From NCBI GenBank assembly GCA_022822545.1, contig JAJEBE010000034.1, positions 1 through 64,000 on the forward strand: a stretch of DNA of 64,000 bases, in the 5' to 3' direction. Shown in pieces: positions 49,885 through 59,066 of the stretch. A program made the translations under genes and the position numbers. This DNA is from Anaerolineae bacterium (GTDB lineage Bacteria > Chloroflexota > Anaerolineae > Aggregatilineales > Phototrophicaceae). Below the pieces are notes generated by a model. It ran no database searches and was not told the origin of the DNA. It worked only from the letters and a program-made list of their open reading frames with translations. How positions within the stretch are numbered: the stretch's first letter is position 1; each line of letters starts with the position of its first letter.

Positions 49885-49957
49885 TGCTACACTCCCGCCC
49901 TTTAAGATACAGACACTAAACAAATGGCACTATCCGATATAAGCCCCTTACAAAATC

Positions 49958-52900
49958 TCACCCAAGTATCTGCCCCACCCTGTCGAGATCGCCGACGCTG
50001 TAGTATTTCGCGTCCGGATGGTGGGTGAAGAGGGCGACGGTGCTCTGTTCGGGTAGCCACTGCCAGGACTCGGTCAGGGACATGCCTAACTCGCTCTCCA
50101 GTTGCGGCAGCAGGCGCAGGACGATTTCGTGATCGGCGAGTTCCGGGCAGGCGGGATAACCCCAGCTGTAGCGTTTGCCGCGCCCTTCCGCGATGCCGAG
50201 TTGACCCTGAACGATGTGGGTGAGGTAGTTGGCGGTCGCTTCGGCCGCTTGCACGGCGAGACCGTGGAAGAAATAGGCTTCGCTATATTCGTTGGCTGCT
50301 TGCAGGCGCTCGACTTCGGCGGTGGCGCAATGCCCGACCGTCACCGTCTGCAAGACCATGACATCGGCGCGGTCAGCATCTATAGGCGCGAAGTAGTCGC
50401 TGATGCAGAGGTACTCGCCATCGGGCTGGCGCGGGAAGCGGAAGCGAGCGGCTTCGACCGTGTCGCCGGCGGCAGCATAGCGCTCGGCGTCCCAAACGAT
50501 GAGTTCGTCGCCATCGCTGTTGACGGGCAGGTAGGCGTAGACGGCTTGGGGCTGGAGCGCCCCGCGGCGGGCGGCGTCTACCCCCATGCGCAGCAAGCGC
50601 TCTTCAAACTCGGCTGCGAGCCGCTCCCATTCCTCGCCTTGGGTATTCTTCGCGCCCCAGGAGAGGCGGAAGAGTTCCGGTTTGTGCAGGTGTTGCAGCA
50701 CGATTTCCAGCGGCATGGAACGCACGACGCGGTTGCCCCAGAAGGGCGGCGCGGGAATGTCCGGCGCGGCGCGGACGGTCTTGCGAGAGCCGCCGCGACG
50801 TGAACGTCGGCGTCGGGGCGCGCGATCGACTTCGGCGTAGGCTTCGGCGAAGACATCGTCGAGGAAGCGCGCGTGCCGCTCGGCATCCAGCAGTTGGTCG
50901 ACGGCAGCCAGGCCTTCGAAGGCGTCCTTGCAATAGAAGACGCCGGCGGTGTAGGGCTCACCGGAATCTTGCAGGAAGAGAATGCGCCGGCCGAAGCGCC
51001 GATTGATGGCGGCGCCGCCGACCAGCACGGGGATATCCAGGCCGCGCCGCGCCAGCTCGTTGACGATCAGCGGCATCTGCTTGGAGGTGCTGACCAGCAA
51101 GGCGGACAAGCCGATGGCGTCGGCTTCAAGCTCCAGCGCCTTGTCGATGATGGTATTGGCGGGCACTTGCTTGCCCAGGTCGTGCACGGTGTAGCCATTA
51201 TTGCTGAGGATAGTCTTCACGAGGTTCTTGCCGATATCGTGCACATCGCCGTAAACCGTCGCCAGGACGATGATGCCTTTGCTCGCGCCGTCGACTTTTT
51301 CCATAAACTGCTCAAGGTAAGCGACCGACTTCTTCATCACCTCGGCCGATTGCAGGACGAAAGGCAAGATGAGCTCGCCGGCGCCGAACTTGTCGCCGAC
51401 CTCTTTCATGGCCGGCAGCAGCACGGTATTCAGCGCGCCGACCGCATCCATGCGCGTGAGGATTTCGTCAATCAGCGCCTCGACGCCTTCCTTCTTGCGA
51501 TGCACGATCTGCCAGTGCAGCGCCTCCTCGCTGCTCATGTCAGCGGTGGGGTCGATTTCTTCCGCGCCGGCGATTTGCACCTCGTTCTCTTCGAAATACT
51601 GGATGAAGCGCGGCAGGGCATCGGCATCGCTGTTGAAGATGAGGTCCTCGGCGACCTTTCGCTGTTCATCGGGAATCTCGAAATAGGGCGTGATATGCGC
51701 CGGATTGACGATCGCCATATCCAGGCCGGCTTTGACCGCATGGTAGAGGAAGACGCTGTTGAGCACGCCGCGGGCGGCCGCCCCGACGCCGAAGCTGACA
51801 TTGCTGATGCCGAGGGCGGTCATCACGCCGGGGATTCGCTCTTTGATCAGGCGGATGCCCTCCAGCGTCTCCACGGCATCGTTGCGCAGCTCTTCTTGCC
51901 CGGTGGTCAGCGGAAAGGTCAGCGCGTCGAAGACAAGGTCGTCAGTGGTCATGCCGTATTCATTCAGCGCGATATCAGTGATGCGTCGGGCGATTTCGAG
52001 CTTTTTGTCGCGGGTATGCGCCATGCCCGCTTCGTCGATGGTCATGGAGAGCACGGCGGCGCCATGCTTGACCGCGATGGGCAGGATGCTGTCAATGCGC
52101 TCGCGGCCGTTTTCCAGGTTGTTGCCATTGATGATGCCGCGGCCGGGATAAAGCGCCAGGGCGGCTTCGGCGACATCGGCTTCGGTGGTGTCGATGATGA
52201 GCGGGACTTCGACCGCCAGGGACAGGCGCTTAACCAGTTTTTCCATCTGCGCTTTTTCGTCATCGCGCTCGGTGAGAGCGACGCAGACATCAAGCATGTG
52301 CGCGCCGCGGTTGACCTGCCCCACCGCGATCTCGACGATGCTGTCGTAGTCTTCTTCCAGCAGCAGACGCTTGACTTTGCGGCTGCCCTGGCTGTTGACG
52401 CGCTCGCCGATCAGCGTGGGACCGGGGTCTTGCATCATGCGCGCCGCGGTCATGCCGCTGGAGAGGCGCGGCTCCAATATGATGTCGCGCGCTGTTGGCG
52501 TACTTAGCGGGGCGGGGCGCTCTAGCGATTCGTCGTAGGTCAGGCCGTGCACGCGCTGGTAGAGTCGGGCGATATGCTCGGGGGTCGTGCCGCAGCAGCC
52601 GCCGACGACATTGGCGCCCCAGCGCGCGAACTCAGCGACCATCTCGCTGAAAGGGTCGGGCTGCATGGGGTAGACCGCTTCGCCATCGACATTGATGGGC
52701 AAGCCGGCGTTGGGCAAGACGCTGATGGGAAAAGGCGAGCGCTCGATCAGGTACTGGATGGGCAGGCGCATGTATTCGGGACCGGTGGAGCAATTCATGC
52801 CGAGCACATCAAGCGGCAGCGCGGCCAGGGTCGCCACAGCGCCGGTGATATCGGTGCCGAAGAGCATACGCCCGGTGACGTCGAGCGTGATCTGCACTTG

Positions 52901-53515
52901 CAGCGGGATTCGCTGACCGCTCTCGTTGAAATAGCGGTTGATGCCGTAGACAGCCGCTTTGGCCTCGAGGATGTCTTGCGAGGTCTCGATGATCAGCAGA
53001 TCCGCCCCGCCCTCGACCAATCCCTGCGCCTGTTCGCCAAAGAGCTCAGCAAGTTCATCAAAAGTGATATCGCTGAGGTCAGGGTCATCGCCGGAGGGCA
53101 GCATGCCGCTGGGGCCCATGCTGCCGGCGACGAAGCGGGGGATGCCCGTCTCGGCTTCGATTTGGTCGCAGGCGGCGCGGGCTATCTGGGCAGCGGCGCG
53201 GTTGATTTCTATTGTGCGCTCGCCCAGGCCGTGCTCCGCCAAGGTACGGCGATTGCCGCGGAAAGTATTGGTCTCGACCGCTTCGGCGCCGACGCGCAAG
53301 AAGGATTCGTGAATCTCGCGGATGATATCGGGGCGAGTGATGACGAGGTAGTCGATGCAGTCCTGATATTGCTCGCCGCCGAAGTCTGCCGGCTTGAGGT
53401 CATAAGATTGGATGCTGGTGCCCATGGCGCCATCGAAGATGACGATATGGTCCTCGATAGCGTCGAGGTAGCGTCTGTTAGTGAAGCGCAGCGTCGGGTT
53501 TCTCATAGCGAACAT
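49958..53515 (-). CDS. metH: Cobalamin-dependent methionine synthase
   Basis: About 1185 residues with all four modules in order: homocysteine domain with zinc cysteines (WGANVVGGCCGTTPEH, about 305), pterin domain (IGERVNSQGSRKVKRLL, near 375), cobalamin cap and binding domain (YGDVHDIGKNLV with the base-off His near 757), and the activation domain at the C-terminus (RYSWGYPACPEL near 1115). It methylates homocysteine from methyltetrahydrofolate. Start codon is uncertain: ATGs at 53515 and 53506 both lack a clear ribosome site. No cobalamin riboswitch was seen upstream. An RRRRSRRGGSRK basic insert (about 910-925) is unusual. Confidence 0.93.
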   Translation of the reverse strand: MFAMRNPTLRFTNRRYLDAIEDHIVIFDGAMGTSIQSYDLKPADFGGEQYQDCIDYLVITRPDIIREIHESFLRVGAEAVETNTFRGNRRTLAEHGLGERTIEINRAAAQIARAACDQIEAETGIPRFVAGSMGPSGMLPSGDDPDLSDITFDELAELFGEQAQGLVEGGADLLIIETSQDILEAKAAVYGINRYFNESGQRIPLQVQITLDVTGRMLFGTDITGAVATLAALPLDVLGMNCSTGPEYMRLPIQYLIERSPFPISVLPNAGLPINVDGEAVYPMQPDPFSEMVAEFARWGANVVGGCCGTTPEHIARLYQRVHGLTYDESLERPAPLSTPTARDIILEPRLSSGMTAARMMQDPGPTLIGERVNSQGSRKVKRLLLEEDYDSIVEIAVGQVNRGAHMLDVCVALTERDDEKAQMEKLVKRLSLAVEVPLIIDTTEADVAEAALALYPGRGIINGNNLENGRERIDSILPIAVKHGAAVLSMTIDEAGMAHTRDKKLEIARRITDIALNEYGMTTDDLVFDALTFPLTTGQEELRNDAVETLEGIRLIKERIPGVMTALGISNVSFGVGAAARGVLNSVFLYHAVKAGLDMAIVNPAHITPYFEIPDEQRKVAEDLIFNSDADALPRFIQYFEENEVQIAGAEEIDPTADMSSEEALHWQIVHRKKEGVEALIDEILTRMDAVGALNTVLLPAMKEVGDKFGAGELILPFVLQSAEVMKKSVAYLEQFMEKVDGASKGIIVLATVYGDVHDIGKNLVKTILSNNGYTVHDLGKQVPANTIIDKALELEADAIGLSALLVSTSKQMPLIVNELARRGLDIPVLVGGAAINRRFGRRILFLQDSGEPYTAGVFYCKDAFEGLAAVDQLLDAERHARFLDDVFAEAYAEVDRAPRRRRSRRGGSRKTVRAAPDIPAPPFWGNRVVRSMPLEIVLQHLHKPELFRLSWGAKNTQGEEWERLAAEFEERLLRMGVDAARRGALQPQAVYAYLPVNSDGDELIVWDAERYAAAGDTVEAARFRFPRQPDGEYLCISDYFAPIDADRADVMVLQTVTVGHCATAEVERLQAANEYSEAYFFHGLAVQAAEATANYLTHIVQGQLGIAEGRGKRYSWGYPACPELADHEIVLRLLPQLESELGMSLTESWQWLPEQSTVALFTHHPDAKYYSVGDLDRVGQILG

Positions 53516-53589
53516 GATAGCAGACGCAGCGGGATTTTCCACTATACAGCGGAGTGAGACGTTTCATTTGTCCAGATCTGAGAAGTCCG

Positions 53590-54201
53590 TCAGGGGATGA
53601 TTCCGACCAGAATCAAGGGTACAGCGGGCACGCCACGCCCCTGCCGCAGCACGTTCAAGAGGTCGCGTTCATAATAGGGCACGCCTGAGGACATTTCCCG
53701 TTCAAGCGCTTTCATCGGCAGTATCTCGATGCCAACATCAATGATATCCGCCACAAAAAAGCTCAGGTGCTTGACAAAGAGATCATGCGCGACAAAGGCA
53801 TATTTTCCAAACTGCACCTCAACGGCGATTCGGTCTTTGACGAAATCAGTCTGGTTGTAGGACATAATTGGTTGGTGGCCAGCGGCTTTAATCGCCTGAC
53901 GTTGCTCCGCTTCGGGCCGGTTATATATGCCGCGCATGAGCCGCTCGTCGGCAGTGACCCAAAAAGTGTTTCGGCGTTCGGTCCATCCTAGTTTCCTGAA
54001 GTTTGCTTCAAACTCGCCATTCATATCTCCGGGCGAATACAGCAGCCTGCCGCGCATGGTCTTTTCTCTTGACACCTTGGTCTTACAGGCTTGCGCATCG
54101 ACGCGCGTTATGACATCTTGAATCTCGTCCCACAAAGCCTTGTGATGAACGAGCATGTATTCCAATCCGTTCAGATGGGAATATTGCGCGGCGATTTGCA
54201 T
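53590..54201 (-). CDS. Type II restriction endonuclease, BglII/BstYI-like
   Basis: 203 residues. Asp119, Glu128 and Gln130 in TDFVKDRIAVEVQFGKY have the same spacing (9 and 2) as Asp84, Glu93 and Gln95 of BglII, and the metal-binding EVQ is characteristic. The following FVAHDLFVKHLSFFVADIIDVGIEIL matches the helix after the active site in that group. It would cut a site of the GATC-centred class (AGATCT or RGATCY types), which is inference. The ATG overlaps the stop of the methyltransferase gene by one base (TGATG), so the two are translationally coupled. Confidence 0.82.
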   Translation of the reverse strand: MQIAAQYSHLNGLEYMLVHHKALWDEIQDVITRVDAQACKTKVSREKTMRGRLLYSPGDMNGEFEANFRKLGWTERRNTFWVTADERLMRGIYNRPEAEQRQAIKAAGHQPIMSYNQTDFVKDRIAVEVQFGKYAFVAHDLFVKHLSFFVADIIDVGIEILPMKALEREMSSGVPYYERDLLNVLRQGRGVPAVPLILVGIIP

Positions 54202-55187
54202 CAATGCCCGCCGTTAGGCAACGTGGGATCGTAGACCGGTTTGCCCATGGGTCGCGTTTTGAGTGTGCCGGCGTAAAATGCCTCCACGCGTTCGCGCGCG
54301 ATCTCTATATACTCGTCCATGATGTCGCAGCCATAGCCATTGCGCCCGTGCTTTATCGCAGCGATGACCGACGAGCCAACGCCTACGTAAGGATCAAGCA
54401 CATCGTCGTCTTCATCGGTCATGGACAAGACCAGGCGTTCTACCAATTCAATTGGGAACTGGCAGGGGTGTATCGTTTTCTCCGGGTGATTGCTTTTGAC
54501 ATTGGGGAAGACCCAGACATCGCTGGGGTTCTTGCCCTTTGGGTTACCGGACAACTCGCCTTTGCGCGGACCCTTGAAATGACGTTTGCCGGGATATTTT
54601 GACGGCACGCGAATCGGATCCAAATGCCAGGTATAATCGCCCCGCTTGGTCCACCAATTGATGGTCTCATAACGCCCCGAAAGTCGGTTGCGGCAATGCA
54701 ATCCGTGGCCGAAGTGCCAGATAATGCGATTGCGCAACTGCAATCCAAAGTCACGAAAGATGGGAAACAACAGACTGTCCAAGGGCAGGATCTCGCCGTT
54801 TTCGGTGAAGTTGCCGACTTGCCAGCATATTGATCCCTGTGGATGCAAGACGCGAACGCACTCGCCAATCACTTTTTTCTGGTTTTCGAGATATTGATCC
54901 AGCGACGAACGTTGCTCATAACTCTTGCCGATATTGTAGGGCGGCGAGGTGACGACAAGTTTGAATTTTTCGCTGGGCTGGCTTTGCAAGAACTCGAGGT
55001 TATCTTGACGCTTCAGCACGACGTCATTGGTATGTCGATCCCCATCGTCGAGAAAAACTATCGGCAGGCTCTGTGGTTTGGCTTCGTCAACTGGGTCGGC
55101 GATCAGGCCGAGTGACTGCTGCCTTTGTTGCTGGTCAAGTGACATATCTACGGCGCTATCATGCACATCATTATTGCGAGGAATCAT
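54201..55187 (-). CDS. DNA methyltransferase of the BglII-like restriction-modification pair
   Basis: 328 residues. Motif IV is TSPPYN (from Thr80), an SPPY form most common in N4-cytosine methylases though also seen in some N6-adenine ones. Motif I is in VLDPYVGVGSSVIAAI near residue 265, so the order is IV before I (beta class). It protects host DNA from the coupled endonuclease. The N-terminal 40 residues are not conserved; an inner start is possible. The pair is less GC-rich than flanking genes, supporting transfer. Confidence 0.87.
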   Translation of the reverse strand: MIPRNNDVHDSAVDMSLDQQQRQQSLGLIADPVDEAKPQSLPIVFLDDGDRHTNDVVLKRQDNLEFLQSQPSEKFKLVVTSPPYNIGKSYEQRSSLDQYLENQKKVIGECVRVLHPQGSICWQVGNFTENGEILPLDSLLFPIFRDFGLQLRNRIIWHFGHGLHCRNRLSGRYETINWWTKRGDYTWHLDPIRVPSKYPGKRHFKGPRKGELSGNPKGKNPSDVWVFPNVKSNHPEKTIHPCQFPIELVERLVLSMTDEDDDVLDPYVGVGSSVIAAIKHGRNGYGCDIMDEYIEIARERVEAFYAGTLKTRPMGKPVYDPTLPNGGH

Positions 55188-55287
55188 CGTCGGCGCCTAA
55201 GCAGACGATGCCAATACTATACTGTTTTGCCGGCGTTGACGCAAACCTGATTAGCGGGGCGCAGCGCCGGGAAAAAGGGCGCATACA

Positions 55288-55315
55288 TTGGCAATTCGCT
55301 GAGCTGCGCTATAAT
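55288..55315 (+). promoter_or_regulatory. Promoter for the MFS transporter gene
   Basis: TTGGCA (55288-55293), 16 bases, TATAAT (55310-55315); 35 bases before the ATG. Confidence 0.55.
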
Positions 55316-55350
55316 CCGCTGCGAATTGACAGGCATAGATCGGCGGAACC

Positions 55351-56553
55351 ATGACAACTGCAGCGGCGGAAGCAGCGGGCAATGCGAAGCGCGCCGGCAC
55401 ATTTCAATACGGGCGCATCTTGCTCATTTGCCTCGGGCATTTCACGCATGACATCTATTCCGCTTTTATCGCGCCGCTGCTGCCCCTGTTGATCGACAAG
55501 CTGGGTCTCTCGCTGCTGATGGCGGGTTCGCTGCCGGTCTTCATGCAGGCGCCCTCGCTTCTGGGTCCCTTCATCGGCTACCTGGCGGACCGTTTCACGG
55601 TGCGCTATCTGGTCATATTCGCGCCGGCGATCACGGCAACGCTGGCGACCTTGATCGGCTTCATGCCCACGTATGGCACGGCGGCGCTGCTGCTGTTCTG
55701 CGTCGGCGTGAACATCATGGCCTTTCATGCGCCGGCGCCGGCCATGATCGCGCATGTATCGGGCGGCAAGGTCGGGCGCGGCATGAGCTTTTTTATGGCT
55801 TCGGGCGAATTGGCGCGTTCGGTCGGTCCGCTGCTGGTGGGCTTCGGCGTGGCGGAATGGGGTTTGCAGGGTTTGTGGCGGCTGATGTTCTTCGGCTGGC
55901 TGGCGAGCGCGGTGCTCTTTTGGCGGCTGCGGGATGTCTCCGCCAAGCGCGCGCCGCGCAAGAATAAAGGCAAGCCGATGCTGCGGCGTTTTGCCCGGGT
56001 CTTCGCGCCGCTCTTCGGCGTGATGCTATTGCGCAATATGGCGGTGAGCAGCCTCGGCATTTTTATGGTCGTCTACCTGGTGGATGTGCGCGGCTTTGAG
56101 TTGACGCTGGCGGGGGGCGCATTGGCGCTATACGAGTTTTCGGGCGTCGGCGGCGCGCTGGCGGGGGGCACGCTCAGCGATCGTATCGGCCGGCGGAAGA
56201 TGGTGGCGGGCGCGGCGCTGATTTCGGCGCTGCTTATGCTGATATTTGTCAATGTCGAAGGGGCTTTGCTCATCCCGATTCTGATCGGGCTGGGGCTGAC
56301 GGCGCTTTCGGTGTCGCCGGTATTCCTCGCGCTGGTGCAGGATCAACTGCCGGAGAACCGCGCCACCGCCAACGGACTCTTCATGTCCTTCGCCTTCGGC
56401 ATTCGGGCGCTGAATGTGCTGATGGTCGGCGCGCTGGGGGATGCTCTGGGCTTGCAATCCGCCTTCATCGCGGCCGCGCTGATATCGCTGCTTTCGCTGC
56501 CGCTCATCGTGACCTTGCCGGCCACCCCCGCAGCGAAGCATGAAGACCTCTAG
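55351..56553 (+). CDS. MFS transporter, fosmidomycin-resistance (Fsr) type
   Basis: 400 residues with twelve hydrophobic segments. ICLGHFTHDIYSAFIAPLLPLLIDKLGLSL is the typical first-helix region of Fsr-type exporters and the loop GYLADRFTVRYL is the MFS motif A between helices 2 and 3; the repeat in the second half is GTLSDRIGRRKM. It should act as a proton-driven exporter in the cytoplasmic membrane. The name reflects family similarity, not known substrate. Its end overlaps the convergent next gene by 4 bases. Confidence 0.85.
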   Translation: MTTAAAEAAGNAKRAGTFQYGRILLICLGHFTHDIYSAFIAPLLPLLIDKLGLSLLMAGSLPVFMQAPSLLGPFIGYLADRFTVRYLVIFAPAITATLATLIGFMPTYGTAALLLFCVGVNIMAFHAPAPAMIAHVSGGKVGRGMSFFMASGELARSVGPLLVGFGVAEWGLQGLWRLMFFGWLASAVLFWRLRDVSAKRAPRKNKGKPMLRRFARVFAPLFGVMLLRNMAVSSLGIFMVVYLVDVRGFELTLAGGALALYEFSGVGGALAGGTLSDRIGRRKMVAGAALISALLMLIFVNVEGALLIPILIGLGLTALSVSPVFLALVQDQLPENRATANGLFMSFAFGIRALNVLMVGALGDALGLQSAFIAAALISLLSLPLIVTLPATPAAKHEDL

Positions 56554-56945
56554 CACTCTGGCGGGTCCGCCGCCCACTCCGTCAGCAGCGCATCCAGGTC
56601 GGCTTCGCTCTCAAGGAAGCGGACTTGGCCATCGGCCGTTTCCAGCACGCCATCGTAGATGCCTTCCACGTCAAGAGCCGGCATACCGATAACGGCGGCT
56701 CGGCCGCTCAGGCGCGCTTGCGTTTTTCGGCCGAAGCTGCGCAGATGGGCGGCGGCGCCGGCTGGCAAGCCTGAGCGCGCGCTGCCGCGCAAATCAATGA
56801 CGCTGTCCACGCGCCCCTCGGCCGACATCAAAGTGAAAGCGGAGGCGCGGACCGCCTGATGATAGTCTTTCCAATTCCAGTCGCCCTCGGCGATATAACA
56901 AATGGCGCGCTTGCCCGGATCACGCCATTCAAAGCGGAAGGGCAT
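56550..56945 (-). CDS. Small SpoIIAA/STAS-like protein
   Basis: 131 residues. FEWRDPGKRAICYIAEGDWNWKDYHQAVRASAFTLMS then SVIDLRGSARSGLPAGAAAHLRSF fits an STAS-like alternation: strand, helix, strand, with a central DLRG where the STAS phosphorylated Ser/Asp would lie. This is a fold guess rather than a recognised family. The 3' end overlaps the MFS gene by 4 bases. Function not assigned. Confidence 0.6.
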   Translation of the reverse strand: MPFRFEWRDPGKRAICYIAEGDWNWKDYHQAVRASAFTLMSAEGRVDSVIDLRGSARSGLPAGAAAHLRSFGRKTQARLSGRAAVIGMPALDVEGIYDGVLETADGQVRFLESEADLDALLTEWAADPPEC

Positions 56946-57071
56946 CATCAGCCTCCTCGGCTTGCGGTCGTTCCTGCGCGATTATAACGCGGGCTCGCGC
57001 AATGCGGGCGGCTCACAGAGTCGCGCTTTTAAGGCTCGTCCAGCGCCGGGGATGGAGTATGCGGCCGCGCC

Positions 57072-57941
57072 TCAGCCTTTGACCGCGCCAAAGGTCAAAC
57101 CGCTGACCAGATTGCGCTGCACCAATATCACGAAGATCACAGCCGGCACCATCATGATCACGCTCATCGCCGCCATGCCGCGCCAATCGACCGTGAATTG
57201 TTCGGTGAAAGCGAAAAGGCCGGGCGGGAAGGTCTTCGCCGCGTTATTGCGCGCCAACACGCTGACGATCTGAAATTCGTTCCAGGCCGCCAGAAAGGCG
57301 AAGATAGCCGCCGTCGCCAAGCCGGGCAAGGACAGCGGCAGTTCAATCCGCCAGAAAGCGGACCAGTGGCCGCAGCCGTCAATATAAGCGGACTCGGTCA
57401 GTTCCTGCGGGATCTGCCGGAAGAAGCCGTCCATCAGCCAGGCGGTGAAGGGAATGTTGACGGCGACATAGACGATAGCCAGGCCCAGCACGTTGTTGAC
57501 CAGGCCGGCGCGATTGAAGAGCAGAAACAGGGGCAAGCTAAGCGCCACGCCGGGCACCGCCCGCGAAAGCATGATGCCGAGGAAGAGCGTCGTATGAAAA
57601 CGAAAACGAAAGCGCGCGAAGGCATAACCCGCCAGCGTGCCCAGTGAAACGGCGACAACCGTGCTCATGCCGGCTGCCAGCAGCGAGTTGCGCAGATAGG
57701 CCTCCACCGCTACCCGTTGCTGCACCTCGGGATTCAAGCCGAACATGTTGGCATAGGCTTCCAGCGTCAGTCGCTGCGGGATCCACACCGGCGGAAAAGT
57801 ATTGATCTCGGAGTTGGGGCGGAAAGCCGTCATGATGATCCAGAAGGCCGGCAGCGCCAAAGCCAGCAGCAGCAGCCAGGCGACGACATTCCAGATAATG
57901 TCGTTGCGCCGGCGATTGGGTCCTACGCTGCGCGTAATCAT
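57072..57941 (-). CDS. ABC sugar transporter permease (MalG type)
   Basis: 289 residues with six transmembrane helices, starting VVAWLLLLALALPAFWIIMTAF. The EAA loop is IPQELTESAYIDGCGHWSAFWRIELPLSLPG (about residues 175-205). The start overlaps the stop of the MalF-type gene by 4 bases, so the two are translated together. Member of the binding protein, permease, permease run on the minus strand. No ATPase is beside it; a shared one elsewhere is likely. Confidence 0.9.
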   Translation of the reverse strand: MITRSVGPNRRRNDIIWNVVAWLLLLALALPAFWIIMTAFRPNSEINTFPPVWIPQRLTLEAYANMFGLNPEVQQRVAVEAYLRNSLLAAGMSTVVAVSLGTLAGYAFARFRFRFHTTLFLGIMLSRAVPGVALSLPLFLLFNRAGLVNNVLGLAIVYVAVNIPFTAWLMDGFFRQIPQELTESAYIDGCGHWSAFWRIELPLSLPGLATAAIFAFLAAWNEFQIVSVLARNNAAKTFPPGLFAFTEQFTVDWRGMAAMSVIMMVPAVIFVILVQRNLVSGLTFGAVKG

Positions 57942-58894
57942 CGCACGATCCTCGCCTTGACCAATTGGCGGAAGAAATACAGCGTGAACAGCACCGACAG
58001 CGACACTGTTATCCAGGACATGGCGCTGCCCAAGCCGAACTTGGTGTTCTCGATGGACAAGCGCGTGATATAGGTCCAGAGCATCTCGGTGCGATGAGCC
58101 GGACCGCCATCGGTCATGATGCGGACGATATCAAAAGCGCGCGCGATATCCAGCGACATGATCGTCAGCGCGATATAGGTGAAGGGCGCCAAAAGCGGAA
58201 AGGTGATGAAGCGGAATTTCTGCCAGCCCGATGCGCCGTCGACCTCGGCCGCCTCGAAGGTCTCGGTCGGCAGCGAGAGGGTGCCAGCCAGCAAGATAAT
58301 CGTCAGCACCGGGATGTTCATCCACACTGAAGCCACGATGATGGAGAACATGCCCAGCGGCACATCCACCAGCCAGGCGATCTGGCCTTGCGCCTGGATC
58401 AAGCCGAGGCTGTAAAGGAAGTTGTTGACCAAGCCGACGCTGGCGTTGAAGAACCAGCGGAATTGCATGCCCACCAAAATAGGCGCGAACATCATCGGCA
58501 CCATCAGCAGGGTGCGCAAGATGCTCTGGCCTACAGTTACGCGCGCCAGCAGCTGGGATAAAGCCAGAGAAAGCAGGTAGCTCAAATTGACCGATACGAC
58601 CAGGAAAATGATCGTATTGCCCAGCGAGCGCCAAAAGATAGCGTCGTCAAGAAGTTTCTCATAATTACGCAGCGCCTTGCCCAGCGTGAAGTTGAGGCTG
58701 TTGGGGCGCAGCAGCTCATAAGGCGTGAAACTGACATACAAGGAATAAAGCAGGGGAAAACCGATGACCAGCAAGATCACCACGATCGAGGGCAGGATCA
58801 GCAAAATGGGAAAACTGCCCGCGTCAATGCGGCCGAATGCAGCCCTTTGCGCGCCCCCGTTATTCTTACTGCTATCGCCCGTTTTCGTATTCAT
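57938..58894 (-). CDS. ABC sugar transporter permease (MalF type)
   Basis: 318 residues. After a hydrophilic N-terminus (residues 1-28) there are six helices, the first PILLILPSIVVILLVIGFPLLYSL. The EAA loop is LPTETFEAAEVDGASGWQKFRFITFPLLAP (about 213-242). Pairs with the overlapping MalG-type gene. The gap of 172 bases after the binding protein holds two palindromes that could reduce expression of permeases relative to the binding protein. Confidence 0.9.
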   Translation of the reverse strand: MNTKTGDSSKNNGGAQRAAFGRIDAGSFPILLILPSIVVILLVIGFPLLYSLYVSFTPYELLRPNSLNFTLGKALRNYEKLLDDAIFWRSLGNTIIFLVVSVNLSYLLSLALSQLLARVTVGQSILRTLLMVPMMFAPILVGMQFRWFFNASVGLVNNFLYSLGLIQAQGQIAWLVDVPLGMFSIIVASVWMNIPVLTIILLAGTLSLPTETFEAAEVDGASGWQKFRFITFPLLAPFTYIALTIMSLDIARAFDIVRIMTDGGPAHRTEMLWTYITRLSIENTKFGLGSAMSWITVSLSVLFTLYFFRQLVKARIVR

Positions 58895-58951
58895 TGGATT
58901 GAAGGTTCAGATTTTGCAGGCGCGGCTCTGTATAGGGGAGTTGCGCTGCAT

Positions 58952-59033
58952 TTGCAGGGGGCGACTCAGTGAGCCGCCCTCAATTTCCCTACTGTCGCAT
59001 TTCAGCGCAGGGCAATCCAGCGGATCGCCCTGG
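58952..59033. repeat. Two dispersed palindromic repeats between binding protein and permease genes
   Basis: TTGCAGGGGGCGACTCAGTG then AGCCGCCCTC (58952-58981) and GCAGGGCAATCCAGCGGATC then GCCCTGG (59007-59033). Hairpins at this place are often used to hold the binding-protein message at higher level; that role is inferred. Confidence 0.6.
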
Positions 59034-59066
59034 CAGCGTCGCTTCCCAAGCGGGAGAAGCGAACGC

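Noticed and set aside
50873..52507. Plus-strand frame of 544 codons opposite metH
   Set aside because: Antisense of a strongly conserved MetH; no independent coding signal.
53543..53589. Possible cobalamin or SAM riboswitch upstream of metH
   Set aside because: Only 50-75 bases separate metH from the next gene and no conserved B12 box (GCCACT-like) or SAM core was seen.
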